Counted from the first letter of the stretch, positions 8,121 to 18,123 are shown. The stretch: 63,242 nt of DNA from Frateuria defendens (GCF_001182895.1 NZ_LFQR01000103.1:1-63242), one strand, 5' to 3'. Program-made: numbers and translations. Notes: a model not told the origin generated them from the letters alone.

Positions 8121-9116
8121 ATGGAGACGCCCGCCATGCCGCCGGCCGCGCCGCCGGTGCTGCGCAACCTGCACGGCCTGACCATGGGCACCACCTGGTC
8201 GGTGCGCCTGGTCGCGCCGCCGGCGCTGTCGATGGAGGCGGCGCAGCGCGGCGTGCAGGTGGAACTCGACCTGGTCGACGGGCAGATGAGCACCTACAAG
8301 CCGGCCTCGGCGCTGTCGCAGTACAACACCGCGCCGGCGGGAACCTGGCAGAGCCTGCCGGCGGAACTGTTCGCAGTGTTCGAGCGCGCGCTGGCACTGG
8401 CGCGCGACACCGGCGGCGCCTACGACCCGACGGTGGGGCCGCTGGTCGAGCTGTGGGGCTTCGGCCCGGGCGGAGCCCGGCGCGAGCCGCCGCCGCCCGC
8501 GGCGATCGCCGCCGCGCGATCGCGCGCCGGCTGGTGGCGCATCGGCCTCGACGCGGCCACGCGCCTGGCCTACCAGCCGGGCGGGATCTATGTGGACCTG
8601 TCTTCCATCGCCAAGGGCTACGCCGTGGACCGCGTCGGGCGCTGGCTCGATGCGGCGGGCGCCACCGCGTGGCTGGTGGAGGTGGGCGGGGAGCTCAAGG
8701 CGCGCGGCGCGAAGCCGGACGGCACGCCGTGGCGGGTCGGCATCGAGCGGCCGGACGCCGCGGCCGGCGAGGTCGAGCGCGCCGACCAGCTCACCCGCGT
8801 GGTGACCCTGCGCGATCGCGCCATCGCCACCTCGGGCGACTACCGGCGCCGCTTCACCGACGGCGGGCAGGCCTACGCGCACCACATCGACCCGCGCAGC
8901 GGCCATCCGGTGCCGCACGCGGTGGCCTCGGTGAGCGTGCTGGCCGGGGAGGCGATCCAGGCCGACCCGCTCGGCACCACCCTGACCGTGCTCGGCCCCG
9001 AGCGCGGCCTGGCCTATGCGGAAGAGCACGGCCTCGCCGTGCTGTTCCTGCTGCGCGGCGATCGCGGCTTCGAGGAACGCATGTCGTCGGCCTTCGCGGC
9101 GGCCCTGGAACCATGA
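8121..9116 (+). CDS. apbE: FAD:protein FMN transferase
   Basis: ApbE enzyme of 331 residues that moves FMN from FAD onto a Thr/Ser of a target protein, using Mg2+. Family motifs are present in order: TMGTTWSVRL (about 21-30), AYDPTVGPLVELWGFG, VDLSSIAKGYAVDRV, VEVGGELKARG, HIDPRSGHPV and the metal site ADPLGTTLTVLG. No signal peptide or lipobox precedes the catalytic domain and none can be gained from the open frame upstream, which is odd because most ApbE proteins act in the periplasm. The stop overlaps the next gene as ATGA. The likely substrate is the DUF2271 protein with DGVSGAT. Confidence 0.94.
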   Translation: METPAMPPAAPPVLRNLHGLTMGTTWSVRLVAPPALSMEAAQRGVQVELDLVDGQMSTYKPASALSQYNTAPAGTWQSLPAELFAVFERALALARDTGGAYDPTVGPLVELWGFGPGGARREPPPPAAIAAARSRAGWWRIGLDAATRLAYQPGGIYVDLSSIAKGYAVDRVGRWLDAAGATAWLVEVGGELKARGAKPDGTPWRVGIERPDAAAGEVERADQLTRVVTLRDRAIATSGDYRRRFTDGGQAYAHHIDPRSGHPVPHAVASVSVLAGEAIQADPLGTTLTVLGPERGLAYAEEHGLAVLFLLRGDRGFEERMSSAFAAALEP

Positions 9117-10756
9117 AGCCGCGCACGCTGACGATGACGCCGACGCTGCTCGGCAACGCACTGCTGTTGGCGGTGCTGGCCGCGATGGCAGCCTGGCTGG
9201 CCACGCAGCAGGCCGGCGCCTGGGCGTGGCGCGCGCCATCGCCCGCGCAAGGGCTGGGTGCCGGCGCGGCGGTGCTCGCCTGGCTGCTGCTCGCGTTCGG
9301 CATCACCGGCCAGCGGCGGCGCCCGCGCCTCGCCGCCACCGACGATGCATCCACCGGCGAGGGTGCCTGGGGAAGCGAGGCCTTCCTCGTCGCCTACGCC
9401 AGCCAGACCGGCACCGCCGAGCGCCTCGCGCGGCAGACCGTGCAGAGCCTGGCGTCGACGGGGCAGGGCGCGAAGGCGCTGCCGCTCGGCGAGCTCGACC
9501 TGGCCGCCGTGCCCGCCGCCACGCGCGTGCTGTTCGTGGTCAGCACGACCGGCGAGGGCGATGCGCCGGACGCCGCGGCGGCGTTCTGCCGGCAGTGGAT
9601 GCGCGCGCCGCTGGCGCTGCCCGGGTTCGGCTACGGCCTGCTGGCGCTGGGCGACCGCGACTATGCGAATTTCTGCGGCTTCGGCCGCCGCCTGCGGCAG
9701 TGGTTGCAGGCGAGCGGCGCGCAGCCGCTGTTCGATCCGGTGGAGGTCGACAACGGCGAAGCGGGCGCGCTGCGCCACTGGCAGCACCACCTCGCACTGC
9801 TGGCCGGCGCGAGCGAGCTGCCGGACTGGCAGCGCCCGCAGTACGGGCGCTGGACCCTGGCCGAGCGGCGCCTGCTCAATCCCGGCAGCCTGGGCGAGGC
9901 CTGTTTCCATCTCGCGCTGCGCCCGTGCGACGGCGCGCTCGACTGGCAGGCCGGCGACGTGGCCGAGGTCGGCCCGCGGCATGGGGCGGACGAGGTGGCC
10001 GCGTGGTTGGCGCAGAGCGGCTTCGACGGCGAGGAGACCGTCGCGGCGGACGGCCGCCGCCAGGCGCTGGCCGTGCTGCTGGCCGGCAGCCACCTGCCGG
10101 AGCCGGCCTCGGTGCAGGGCCGGCCGGTAGCGTCATGGGCGGCCGCCCTGGCGCCGCTGCCGCATCGCGAATACTCGATCGCCTCGCTGCCCGCGGATGG
10201 CGCGCTGCACCTGCTGGTGCGCCAGATGCGCCGCGCGGATGGCCGCCTCGGCCTCGGTTCGGGCTGGCTCACCCAGGCGGCGCCGGTGGGCGCGCAGATC
10301 GCCCTGCGCGTGCGCCGCAACGCCAACTTCCACGCGCCGCCGGACGGGCGCCCGCTGGTGCTGATCGGCAACGGCACCGGCCTGGCCGGGCTGCGCGCCC
10401 TGCTCAAGGCGCGCATCGCCGCCGGGCACGCGGGCAACTGGTTGCTGTTCGGCGAGCGCCAGGCCGCCTGCGATTTCCATTACCGCGACGAGATCGAAGC
10501 CTGGCGGCGCGAGGGCTGGCTGGCGCGGCTCGACCTGGCCTGGTCGCGCGAGGGCGATCGCGCCTACGTGCAGCAGCGCCTGCTCGACGCGGCCGGGACG
10601 CTGCGCCAGTGGGTGGACGAAGGCGCCGCGATCTACGTCTGCGGCAGCCTGGCCGGCATGGCGCCCGGCGTGGACGCGGCGCTGCGCGAGGTGCTCGGCG
10701 AGGCCACGCTCGATGCCTTGCGCAGCGGGGAGCGCTACCGGCGCGACGTGTATTGA
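9113..10756 (+). CDS. membrane-anchored flavodoxin/FAD/NADPH oxidoreductase (CysJ-like)
   Basis: Flavoreductase of 547 residues resembling the sulfite reductase flavoprotein subunit but with two N-terminal membrane helices (about 13-31 and 47-64). The flavodoxin domain holds AYASQTGTAERLARQ, STTGEGDAPD and LALGDRDYANFCGFG. The FAD domain has REYSIASLP and GLGSGWLT; the NADPH domain has IGNGTGLAGLRALL, FGERQAACDFHYRDE and YVCGSLAGMAPGVD, ending RYRRDVY. No cysI or other assimilatory sulfite gene is near. It most likely feeds electrons from NADPH into the PepSY membrane protein and on to the periplasm. Confidence 0.92.
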   Translation: MKPRTLTMTPTLLGNALLLAVLAAMAAWLATQQAGAWAWRAPSPAQGLGAGAAVLAWLLLAFGITGQRRRPRLAATDDASTGEGAWGSEAFLVAYASQTGTAERLARQTVQSLASTGQGAKALPLGELDLAAVPAATRVLFVVSTTGEGDAPDAAAAFCRQWMRAPLALPGFGYGLLALGDRDYANFCGFGRRLRQWLQASGAQPLFDPVEVDNGEAGALRHWQHHLALLAGASELPDWQRPQYGRWTLAERRLLNPGSLGEACFHLALRPCDGALDWQAGDVAEVGPRHGADEVAAWLAQSGFDGEETVAADGRRQALAVLLAGSHLPEPASVQGRPVASWAAALAPLPHREYSIASLPADGALHLLVRQMRRADGRLGLGSGWLTQAAPVGAQIALRVRRNANFHAPPDGRPLVLIGNGTGLAGLRALLKARIAAGHAGNWLLFGERQAACDFHYRDEIEAWRREGWLARLDLAWSREGDRAYVQQRLLDAAGTLRQWVDEGAAIYVCGSLAGMAPGVDAALREVLGEATLDALRSGERYRRDVY

Positions 10757-10766
10757 GCGGCGCTTG

Positions 10767-10792
10767 CCGCAGCCCGCTTTCCCGGGCTGCGG
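10767..10792. terminator. GC-rich hairpin after the flavoreductase gene
   Basis: CCGCAGCCCG and CGGGCTGCGG pair perfectly around a short loop, 11 bases after the stop codon. There is no T-run on either side, so it may be an RNA-stabilising or weak terminator hairpin. The remaining 170 bases up to the dehydrogenase gene show no other clear element. Confidence 0.45.
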
Positions 10793-11020
10793 ACCGGGCA
10801 AGTTCGAGTTTCCGGAGGGCCCGCTGCGCATGCTGTCCGGCAGCGCCACGCTATTCAAACCCGGAATGGCCCCGATTCCATTTATTCATTTGTGCCATAA
10901 CCCACCCCTTCCTAGGATGGCGCGCAGCAGGTCGCTCGCGGCAACGCCAGGGCACCCCGCAGCGTGAAGCAGACGGCAGTCGCCGCGGTGGTGGCTGGAG
11001 TTTCCCTCGAGCGTTGGATC

Positions 11021-13453
11021 ATGGACATGGTCGAAGCAGAAACATCGGGCCGCGGGCTGGCGCTGCGCGACCTGTTCCGGGTACTTCTCGCGCTGCTCGT
11101 CCTGATCGTCGCCCTGGCCCTGGCCGTCGGCGGCTTCGCGCTGCTCAGGCTCGGCGGGTCGGCCTATTACTTCGTCGCCGGGCTGGCCTATGCAGTGCTG
11201 GCGGTGCTGGTCTTCCGCCGGCATCGCCGTGCGGCGGTGGCCTCCGTCGCGATCTTCCTCGCGACCTGTGTCTGGGCGCTGTTCGACGCGCCGCGGTTCG
11301 GCTACTGGGAGCTGCTGCCGCGGCTGGTGGTGCCGGCGCTCATCCTGATGCTCAGCCTGTGGCTGTGCGCGGGCTTTCCCGGCGTGCGCCCGGGTGCGCG
11401 GCGCCGGCGCAACGCCGGCGCGCTCGCCGTCTTCCTCGCCCTGCTGGCGACGCTGGTGGCGGCCTTTTTCCCGCACGGTGCCATCGTCGATCCCGCGGCG
11501 CCCGCCCACGATGGCGGCGCAGCCCGGGCCGGCCCGGACAATCCGGACGACTGGGCGTTCTACGGCCGCAACGCCGCCGGCACGCGCTTCGCGCCGTACG
11601 GGCAGATCACGCCGGCGAACGTCGGCCGGCTGCAGGTCGCCTGGACCTACCGCACCGGCCGCCGCACGACGGGCGCCGGGGCCGGCGTCGACGAGAACAC
11701 GCCGCTGCAGATCGGCGCCACGCTGTATTCGTGCACGCCCGAGAACCGGGTGGCCGCGATCGACGGCGACACCGGCAAGCCGGTCTGGACGTTCGACCCC
11801 GGGGCGCACACCGCCGAGCACGTCAGCTGCCGCGGCGTCGGCTACTACGACATCGACCGGGATGCCAGCCTCGATGCCGCGCAGAAGGCCGCCTACACGG
11901 CGCAGGCCTGCCGCCAGCGCATCCTGGTGTCGAGCGTGGATGCGCGCCTGTTCGCGCTCGACGCCCACACCGGCGCGCTGTGCCCGGGCTTCGGCGAGAA
12001 CGGCTATGTGGATCTCAAGCCGCACATGGGGCCGACCGAGCAGAGCAAGCGCTACCACCCGACCTCGCTGCCGGTGGTGATGGGGCACCTGGCGGTGATC
12101 GGCGGCTGGGTGCGCGACATCGTCGACGGTGAGCCTTCCGGTGTGGTGCGCGCCTTCGACGTGCGCGACGGCTCGCTCGCCTGGGCCTGGGACGTGGGCA
12201 AGCCGGAGGGCCTCGCGCAGCCCGGCGAGGATTTCACGCTGGCCACGCCCAACGTGTGGACCATCCCCACTTACGACCACGAGCTCAACCTGGTCTACCT
12301 GCCGACCGGCAACGGCCCGCCGGACTACTGGGGCGGCGACCGCAGCGCGGCCAAGGAGAAATACGGCTCGGCCGTGGTCGCGCTGGACGCCGCCACGGGC
12401 AAGCTGCGCTGGGCGTACCAGACGGTGCACCACGATGTGTGGGACTACGACCTGCCGTCGCAGCCGGTGCTCTACGACATCGCCAACGCGCAGGGCGAGA
12501 AGATCCCCGCGCTGATCCAGACCACCAAGACCGGCAACATCTTCGTGCTCGACCGCCGCACCGGCCAGCCCGTGACCGCGGTCGAGGAGCGGCCGGTGCC
12601 GACCGTGCCGGCGGCGCAGGGCGAGCGCCTGTCGCCGACGCAGCCGTTCTCGGTGGGCATGCCGGTCATCGGCGCCGAGCCGCTGAGCGAGCGCGCGATG
12701 TGGGGCATCACGCCCTTCGATCAGCTCTACTGCCGCATCAAGTTCAAGGACTCCCACTACCAGGGCGCCTTCACGCCGCCCACCGAGCGGCCCTACATCG
12801 AGTGGCCCAGCCTGCTCGGCGGCATGAACTGGGGCGGCGTTTCCATCGACGAGTCGCGCGGCCTGATGTTCGTCAACGACATGCGCATGGCGCTGCGGAT
12901 GTCGCTGGTGACGCGCGAGGAGGCCAAGCGGTTCAAGGTTTCCACCGACGAGGTACCCGGCTTCATGGGCACTCTCCGGCCGCAGCTCGCCGGCCCCTAC
13001 GGCGGCGTGAGGATCGACATCCTGCAGTCGCCGCTCGGCGTGCCCTGCGTCACGCCGCCGTTCGGCACCATGAGCGCGATCGACCTGAAGACCAGGAAGC
13101 TGGTCTGGCAGGTGCCGCTGGGCACGGTGCAGGACACCGGCCCGCTCGGCATCAAGACCCACCTGCCGCTGCCCATCGGCATGCCAACGCTCGGCGGGCC
13201 GACCTCCACCGCCTCCGGCCTGGTGTTCTTCGCCGGCACGCAGGACTACTACCTGCGCGCACTGGACGCGGCCACCGGGCGGGAAGTGTGGAAGGCCCGG
13301 CTGCCGGTCGGCGCGGTGGCCGCGCCGCTGGTCTACCGCTCGCCGAAGACCGGCAAGGAATACGTGGTGATCTCGGCGGGCGGCACCAGCCATTCGCCGG
13401 ACGTGGGCGATTACGTGATTGCCTACGCGCTGCCCGACGGTGCGGGCCGATAG
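11021..13453 (+). CDS. gcd: membrane-bound PQQ-dependent glucose/quinate-type dehydrogenase
   Basis: Quinoprotein of about 810 residues. It starts with five hydrophobic helices (first 140 residues), then an eight-bladed propeller facing the periplasm that oxidises an aldose or cyclic polyol and passes electrons to ubiquinone. Conserved sites are present: GRNAAGTRFAP, HHDVWDYDLPSQP (catalytic Asp), TTKTGNIFVLDRRTG (PQQ Lys) and the tail VVISAGGTSHSPDVGDYVIAYALP. The length and motifs fit mGDH (E. coli Gcd, 796 residues). The start is uncertain: GTG 10964, ATG 11021 and ATG 11027 are in frame. No pqq biosynthesis genes are in the window. The substrate is probably glucose, though quinate/shikimate cannot be excluded. 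Confidence 0.92.
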   Translation: MDMVEAETSGRGLALRDLFRVLLALLVLIVALALAVGGFALLRLGGSAYYFVAGLAYAVLAVLVFRRHRRAAVASVAIFLATCVWALFDAPRFGYWELLPRLVVPALILMLSLWLCAGFPGVRPGARRRRNAGALAVFLALLATLVAAFFPHGAIVDPAAPAHDGGAARAGPDNPDDWAFYGRNAAGTRFAPYGQITPANVGRLQVAWTYRTGRRTTGAGAGVDENTPLQIGATLYSCTPENRVAAIDGDTGKPVWTFDPGAHTAEHVSCRGVGYYDIDRDASLDAAQKAAYTAQACRQRILVSSVDARLFALDAHTGALCPGFGENGYVDLKPHMGPTEQSKRYHPTSLPVVMGHLAVIGGWVRDIVDGEPSGVVRAFDVRDGSLAWAWDVGKPEGLAQPGEDFTLATPNVWTIPTYDHELNLVYLPTGNGPPDYWGGDRSAAKEKYGSAVVALDAATGKLRWAYQTVHHDVWDYDLPSQPVLYDIANAQGEKIPALIQTTKTGNIFVLDRRTGQPVTAVEERPVPTVPAAQGERLSPTQPFSVGMPVIGAEPLSERAMWGITPFDQLYCRIKFKDSHYQGAFTPPTERPYIEWPSLLGGMNWGGVSIDESRGLMFVNDMRMALRMSLVTREEAKRFKVSTDEVPGFMGTLRPQLAGPYGGVRIDILQSPLGVPCVTPPFGTMSAIDLKTRKLVWQVPLGTVQDTGPLGIKTHLPLPIGMPTLGGPTSTASGLVFFAGTQDYYLRALDAATGREVWKARLPVGAVAAPLVYRSPKTGKEYVVISAGGTSHSPDVGDYVIAYALPDGAGR

Positions 13454-13536
13454 CGGGCGGGCTTCCGGGCCTGGGGCGCCGCTCCGGGGGGAAGGCGGCC
13501 GGGGGCGGCGCTCGGCCTTCCCAATCCGCTGGGTCT

Positions 13537-13577
13537 GTCGCGGCGCCGGCGCGGCCTCGCGCTCCGCGACGTTTTTT
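13537..13577 (+). terminator. probable rho-independent terminator after gcd
   Basis: GTCGCGG and CCGCGAC bracket a GC-rich inner stem and are followed by GTTTTTTG (T-run 13572-13577). It lies 84 bases after the gcd stop and before the convergent hutD gene. The inner part of the stem is imperfect. Confidence 0.6.
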
Positions 13578-13622
13578 GCAATCCATGGATGCCCGTTCGC
13601 GCCGCGCCGGCGCGGCAGGTAG

Positions 13623-14192
13623 TCATGGCGCGAAAAGCTTCACCAGTACGAGCTCGCCGCCGCCGTCGACAAGCAGGCGCTGGCCCGGCCGGGGATCGAG
13701 CCACAGGCTCTCGTCCGGTTGCAAGGCGCGGGTTTCTCCGTCGGCGTGCACCTCGGCGTGGCCGGCCAGCAGGTGCACGAACCAGCGCCAGCCCGGCGTG
13801 GCCGGCAGCAGCATGAGGCCGTGCAGCGGGCGGGCGATCAGCTCGCCCTGCGCGGCGCCGCGCAACATGAGGTTGACGACGCGGGTGGGGCCTTCGGGCA
13901 GCCCGGCCTGCGGGGCGTCGGCGCCATCGAAGGCGAACGTGGCGAGGCGCGGCAGCCGGTGTTCGCGCCCGCCGGCGAAGGCGAGCGTGAGCGGCGCATC
14001 GAGCGGCGCCAGCAGGCGGCGCGTATCGGGGTAGGGCGAGAATGGGCCGTCCGCGTCGACCTGCGCCACGCTGAGGCGCCAGCGCCAGTCCTCGCCGGCG
14101 GAATCGCGGTCCAGTTCCAGTGTGCTGCCCCGACCGTTCGCCCAGCGTTGCGCGCGGCGCGCGCCGGGGGCGAGCGGGCGCAGGACGCTCAT
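13623..14192 (-). CDS. HutD family protein
   Basis: Small cytoplasmic bicupin-like protein of 189 residues. HutD signatures are visible: QRWANGRGSTLEL near the N-terminus (the family usually has WxNGGG), DWRWRLSVAQVDADGPFSPYP, and late cupin strands (ESLWLDPRPGQRLLVDGG). HutD is linked in pseudomonads to histidine utilisation control, but no hut genes are here. ATG 14192 overlaps the GNAT stop as ATGA, so it is the last gene of a SET-GNAT-HutD operon. Confidence 0.8.
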   Translation of the reverse strand: MSVLRPLAPGARRAQRWANGRGSTLELDRDSAGEDWRWRLSVAQVDADGPFSPYPDTRRLLAPLDAPLTLAFAGGREHRLPRLATFAFDGADAPQAGLPEGPTRVVNLMLRGAAQGELIARPLHGLMLLPATPGWRWFVHLLAGHAEVHADGETRALQPDESLWLDPRPGQRLLVDGGGELVLVKLFAP

Positions 14193-14728
14193 GCCCAGGC
14201 GCGGCGCGGCTCGCGTTGCGGCGGGTAGTAGGCGAACACGTGGTTCTGCGTGCCGTAGAAGGTCATGTCGTCGATGTGCTCGCCGCCCAGGCGGTCGGCG
14301 ACGCGGTCGGAGGCCTCGTTGCCGATGCGCACCAGGCTGATCACGCGCGGAGCGTGCAGCCGGCTCCAGGCGAAGTCGAGGGCGGCCTGGCCGGCCTCGG
14401 TGGCGTAGCCGTGGTGGCGGTGCTGGGGCTTGAGCATCCAGCCGAGCTCCAGGTCGGGCCAGCCTTCCGGGTTCATCAGGCCGGCGCGGCCCACGAACTC
14501 GCCGGTGCTCTTCAGTTCCAGCGCCCACATGCCGCAGCCGCGCAGTTGCCAATGGCCGAGCAGGAAGGCCAGCGAACGCCAGGCGGCGGCGCGGTCCAGC
14601 GGTTCGCCGTCGCCGATCCAGCGGGTGCTTTCGGGGTCGGCCAGCATGGCGGCGTAGTCGTCGAAGTGGCGTCCGGCGAGGGTGGTCAGGCGCAGGCGCG
14701 CCGTCTCGATGGTGGGAATCTCGAACAT
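14189..14728 (-). CDS. GNAT family N-acetyltransferase (RimJ/RimL type)
   Basis: Acetyl-CoA-dependent acetyltransferase of 179 residues. It starts with the family-typical IETARLRLTTL and contains the acceptor-side strands (FVGRAGLMNPEGWPDLELGW). The acetyl-CoA loop HRHHGYATEAGQAALDFAW, equivalent to Q/RxxGxG/A, follows, then VISLVRIGNEASDRVADRLG. The target is unknown: a ribosomal protein N-terminus, another protein or a small amine. Its ATG directly abuts the TAA of the upstream SET gene with no spacer, implying translational coupling. Confidence 0.88.
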   Translation of the reverse strand: MFEIPTIETARLRLTTLAGRHFDDYAAMLADPESTRWIGDGEPLDRAAAWRSLAFLLGHWQLRGCGMWALELKSTGEFVGRAGLMNPEGWPDLELGWMLKPQHRHHGYATEAGQAALDFAWSRLHAPRVISLVRIGNEASDRVADRLGGEHIDDMTFYGTQNHVFAYYPPQREPRRAWA

Positions 14729-15205
14729 TTACGGCTCGGCGAGTCGGAAACCACGACCCAGCAATCGGCCCAGTTCCCGGGTACTTGAGGCAAGGCTTTC
14801 GGCCCAGTCGAAGCCGATGATCTTCTCACCAGTGGCCGTGTCGATAAAGTCCTCGGCCTGGCCGGGCGGCAGCAGGTGGCGGTAGTCGACGGTCAGCTCG
14901 GTGCCGCTGGGCAGGTCGTGGCGGGCGAACACGAAGCCCAGGTGCCACAGCCCGGTGGGCTCGAAGCTGTGGTTGATGTAGCACTCGTCCGGCCAGTCGG
15001 GCGAGAGGGTGTAGCGGTCCTCGAACCAGCGCGCGCTGGCGTAGGCGAGGTCCGGCCGGGCCTGCACTTCGTCCAGGCGGTAGGTTTCGCCGATCGCGTC
15101 GGGGGCGGTCAGCACGCTGCCGGCGCGCACCGCCTGGTCGAGGAACAAGCCTTGCCCGGCACCCCCGATGGTGGATGCGGCAATGCGGTAACGCGGAAGG
15201 ATCAT
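14729..15205 (-). CDS. SET domain-containing protein
   Basis: Compact SET-fold protein of 158 residues, the domain of S-adenosylmethionine-dependent protein lysine methyltransferases. Visible motifs are the N-terminal GAGQGLF loop, CYINHSFEPT (the NHS motif of the pseudoknot) and GTELTVDYRH (the Asp-Tyr pair at the active site). A Cys-rich post-SET region is absent, as in many bacterial members. The start MILPRYRI at 15205 is the only sensible ATG. It leads an operon with an acetyltransferase and HutD, so a shared role in protein modification is possible but unproven. Confidence 0.85.
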   Translation of the reverse strand: MILPRYRIAASTIGGAGQGLFLDQAVRAGSVLTAPDAIGETYRLDEVQARPDLAYASARWFEDRYTLSPDWPDECYINHSFEPTGLWHLGFVFARHDLPSGTELTVDYRHLLPPGQAEDFIDTATGEKIIGFDWAESLASSTRELGRLLGRGFRLAEP

Positions 15206-15305
15206 GGCGATAGGGCGTCGACCTCGAGCGCCGCGAGTGTAAGCGCAAGCGGCGCGGCCCGCCATGGGCCGCGCCGTCCGGCGAACGGTGGCGCTCGATG
15301 GCGCC

Positions 15306-15668
15306 TCAGCCGCCCGCGTCGGCCGCCGGCTTGGCTTTGCCGTGGCGCGAGCCCTTGGCCGAGGCCTTGGCGGGCGCGGCCGCGGAGGCCGGGGCCGCGC
15401 CGGCGTCGGCCAGCAGGATGGCGTCGCGGTTGCGCTCCAGCGTGGACTGGCCGATGCCCTTGACCTGGCCGAGCTCGTCCACGCTCTTGAACGGCCCGTG
15501 CTCCTGCCGGTAGGCCACGATGGCTTCGGCCTTGGCCTGGCCGATGCCGTCCAGGGCATCGGCGATGGCGGCGGCGTCGGCCTTGTTGACGTTGACCGGG
15601 GTGGCGGCGAAGGCGGGCAGGGCGAGTGCCAGCGCGAAGGCGGCGGCGGTGGCGAATCTGGCGAGCAT
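15306..15668 (-). CDS. exported helix-hairpin-helix protein (ComEA family)
   Basis: Secreted or periplasmic protein of 120 residues with a signal peptide (cleavage about AFA-ATP). A single ComEA-type tandem helix-hairpin-helix follows: VNVNKADAAAIADALDGIG and VDELGQVKGIGQSTLERNRD. The tail is basic and low-complexity, rich in Ala and Lys. HhH proteins of this type bind double-stranded DNA non-specifically and help DNA uptake in competent bacteria. AGGAG precedes the ATG at good spacing. It stands alone, with no other com gene beside it. Confidence 0.87.
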   Translation of the reverse strand: MLARFATAAAFALALALPAFAATPVNVNKADAAAIADALDGIGQAKAEAIVAYRQEHGPFKSVDELGQVKGIGQSTLERNRDAILLADAGAAPASAAAPAKASAKGSRHGKAKPAADAGG

Positions 15669-15882
15669 GGCGGTTTCTCCTTGGGGTTCGGGTAGCGCGG
15701 CGTTCCGTGGGCCGCGGCGGCACTTTGGCCCGCCGGGCCCGGCGGGCGCAGTCGGTGCGCGGCCTGCCGACGCGGCGCGCGCGACGCGCGGCGATGTCGG
15801 TGGGGGATGAGCGCCCTGTCGGCCGCGGTCGGGCGGGGCTGTACAATTCGCGCCTTTCCCGATGTTTCCCCAAGGAAGTGCC

Positions 15883-17316
<1,434 letters not shown>

Positions 17317-17370
17317 GACCTGCCGCCGGCTCGAAGCACGGCGCCCATTGATGACGAGTCACCGCGAACC

Positions 17371-18090
17371 ATGTCCACGCCTTCCGACGATCACAGCTAC
17401 CTCGCCGCCAACTGGGCGGCGGCCCGCGCGCGGGTGGACGAGGCCTGCCGCGCGGCCGGGCGCGATCCGGCCGGGGTGGCGATCCTGCCGGTGAGCAAGA
17501 CCTTCGGGCCCGAGCTGGTCCGCGCCGCGGCGGCGCTCGGCCTGCGCCGCTTCGGCGAGAACAAGGTGCAGGAGCTGCGCGAGAAGGCCGGCGCGCTGGC
17601 CGACCTTGGCCTCGAATGGGTGGTGATCGGCCACCTGCAGACCAACAAGGCCAAGGACGTGGCGCGGCTGGCCAGTGAAGTGCAGTCGCTGGACCGGCTG
17701 GAACTGGCCGAGGCGTTGCAGCGCCGGCTGGAGGTCGAGGGCCGCGCGCTGGACGTGCTGGTGCAGGTGAAGACCTCGCCGGAGGAGAGCAAGCACGGCC
17801 TGGCGCCGGAGGCGCTGCCGGCGCTGCTGGACCGGCTGCGCGAGTGGCCCGCGCTGCGCGTGCGCGGCTTGATGACGGTGGCGGTGAACAGCGAGGACCC
17901 AGCGGCGGTGCGTGCCTGCTTCCGCCGTCTGCGCGAGCTGCGCGAGGAAAACGTGGCGCGCGGCCACGCGCTGCCGCGGCTGTCGATGGGCATGAGCGGG
18001 GATTTCCCGCTCGCCATCGCCGAGGGCGCCACCGAGGTGCGCCTGGGCACCGCGATCTTCGGCCGGCGGAGCTATCCGGCGGCGCCGTGA
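17371..18090 (+). CDS. yggS: YggS/PLPBP family pyridoxal-phosphate homeostasis protein
   Basis: PLP-binding, non-catalytic TIM-barrel protein of 239 residues that buffers vitamin B6 and affects amino-acid metabolism. The PLP lysine is in ILPVSKTFGPELV (about residue 43). Other family motifs are RRFGENKVQEL, VVIGHLQTNKAKDVA, VQVKTSPEESKHG and LSMGMSGDFPLAIAEGATEVRLGTAIFG (diagnostic core LSMGMSGDF). It follows the M20 peptidase by 54 bp and may be co-transcribed with it. In many genomes yggS lies by pilT or proC, which is not the case here. Confidence 0.93.
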   Translation: MSTPSDDHSYLAANWAAARARVDEACRAAGRDPAGVAILPVSKTFGPELVRAAAALGLRRFGENKVQELREKAGALADLGLEWVVIGHLQTNKAKDVARLASEVQSLDRLELAEALQRRLEVEGRALDVLVQVKTSPEESKHGLAPEALPALLDRLREWPALRVRGLMTVAVNSEDPAAVRACFRRLRELREENVARGHALPRLSMGMSGDFPLAIAEGATEVRLGTAIFGRRSYPAAP

Positions 18091-18123
18091 TCGGCTGATT
18101 GCCCGCCAAGCACTCGGCTCGCC

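Noticed and set aside
9113-10756. Annotation as assimilatory sulfite reductase alpha subunit (cysJ)
   Set aside because: Membrane helices at the N-terminus, no cysI or cysH nearby, and location in a Fur/PepSY/ApbE cluster.
9016-12132. 1038-residue open frame crossing the flavoreductase and gcd genes
   Set aside because: It spans two recognisable genes and the gap between them in another frame, with no domain and an Arg/Ala-rich composition.
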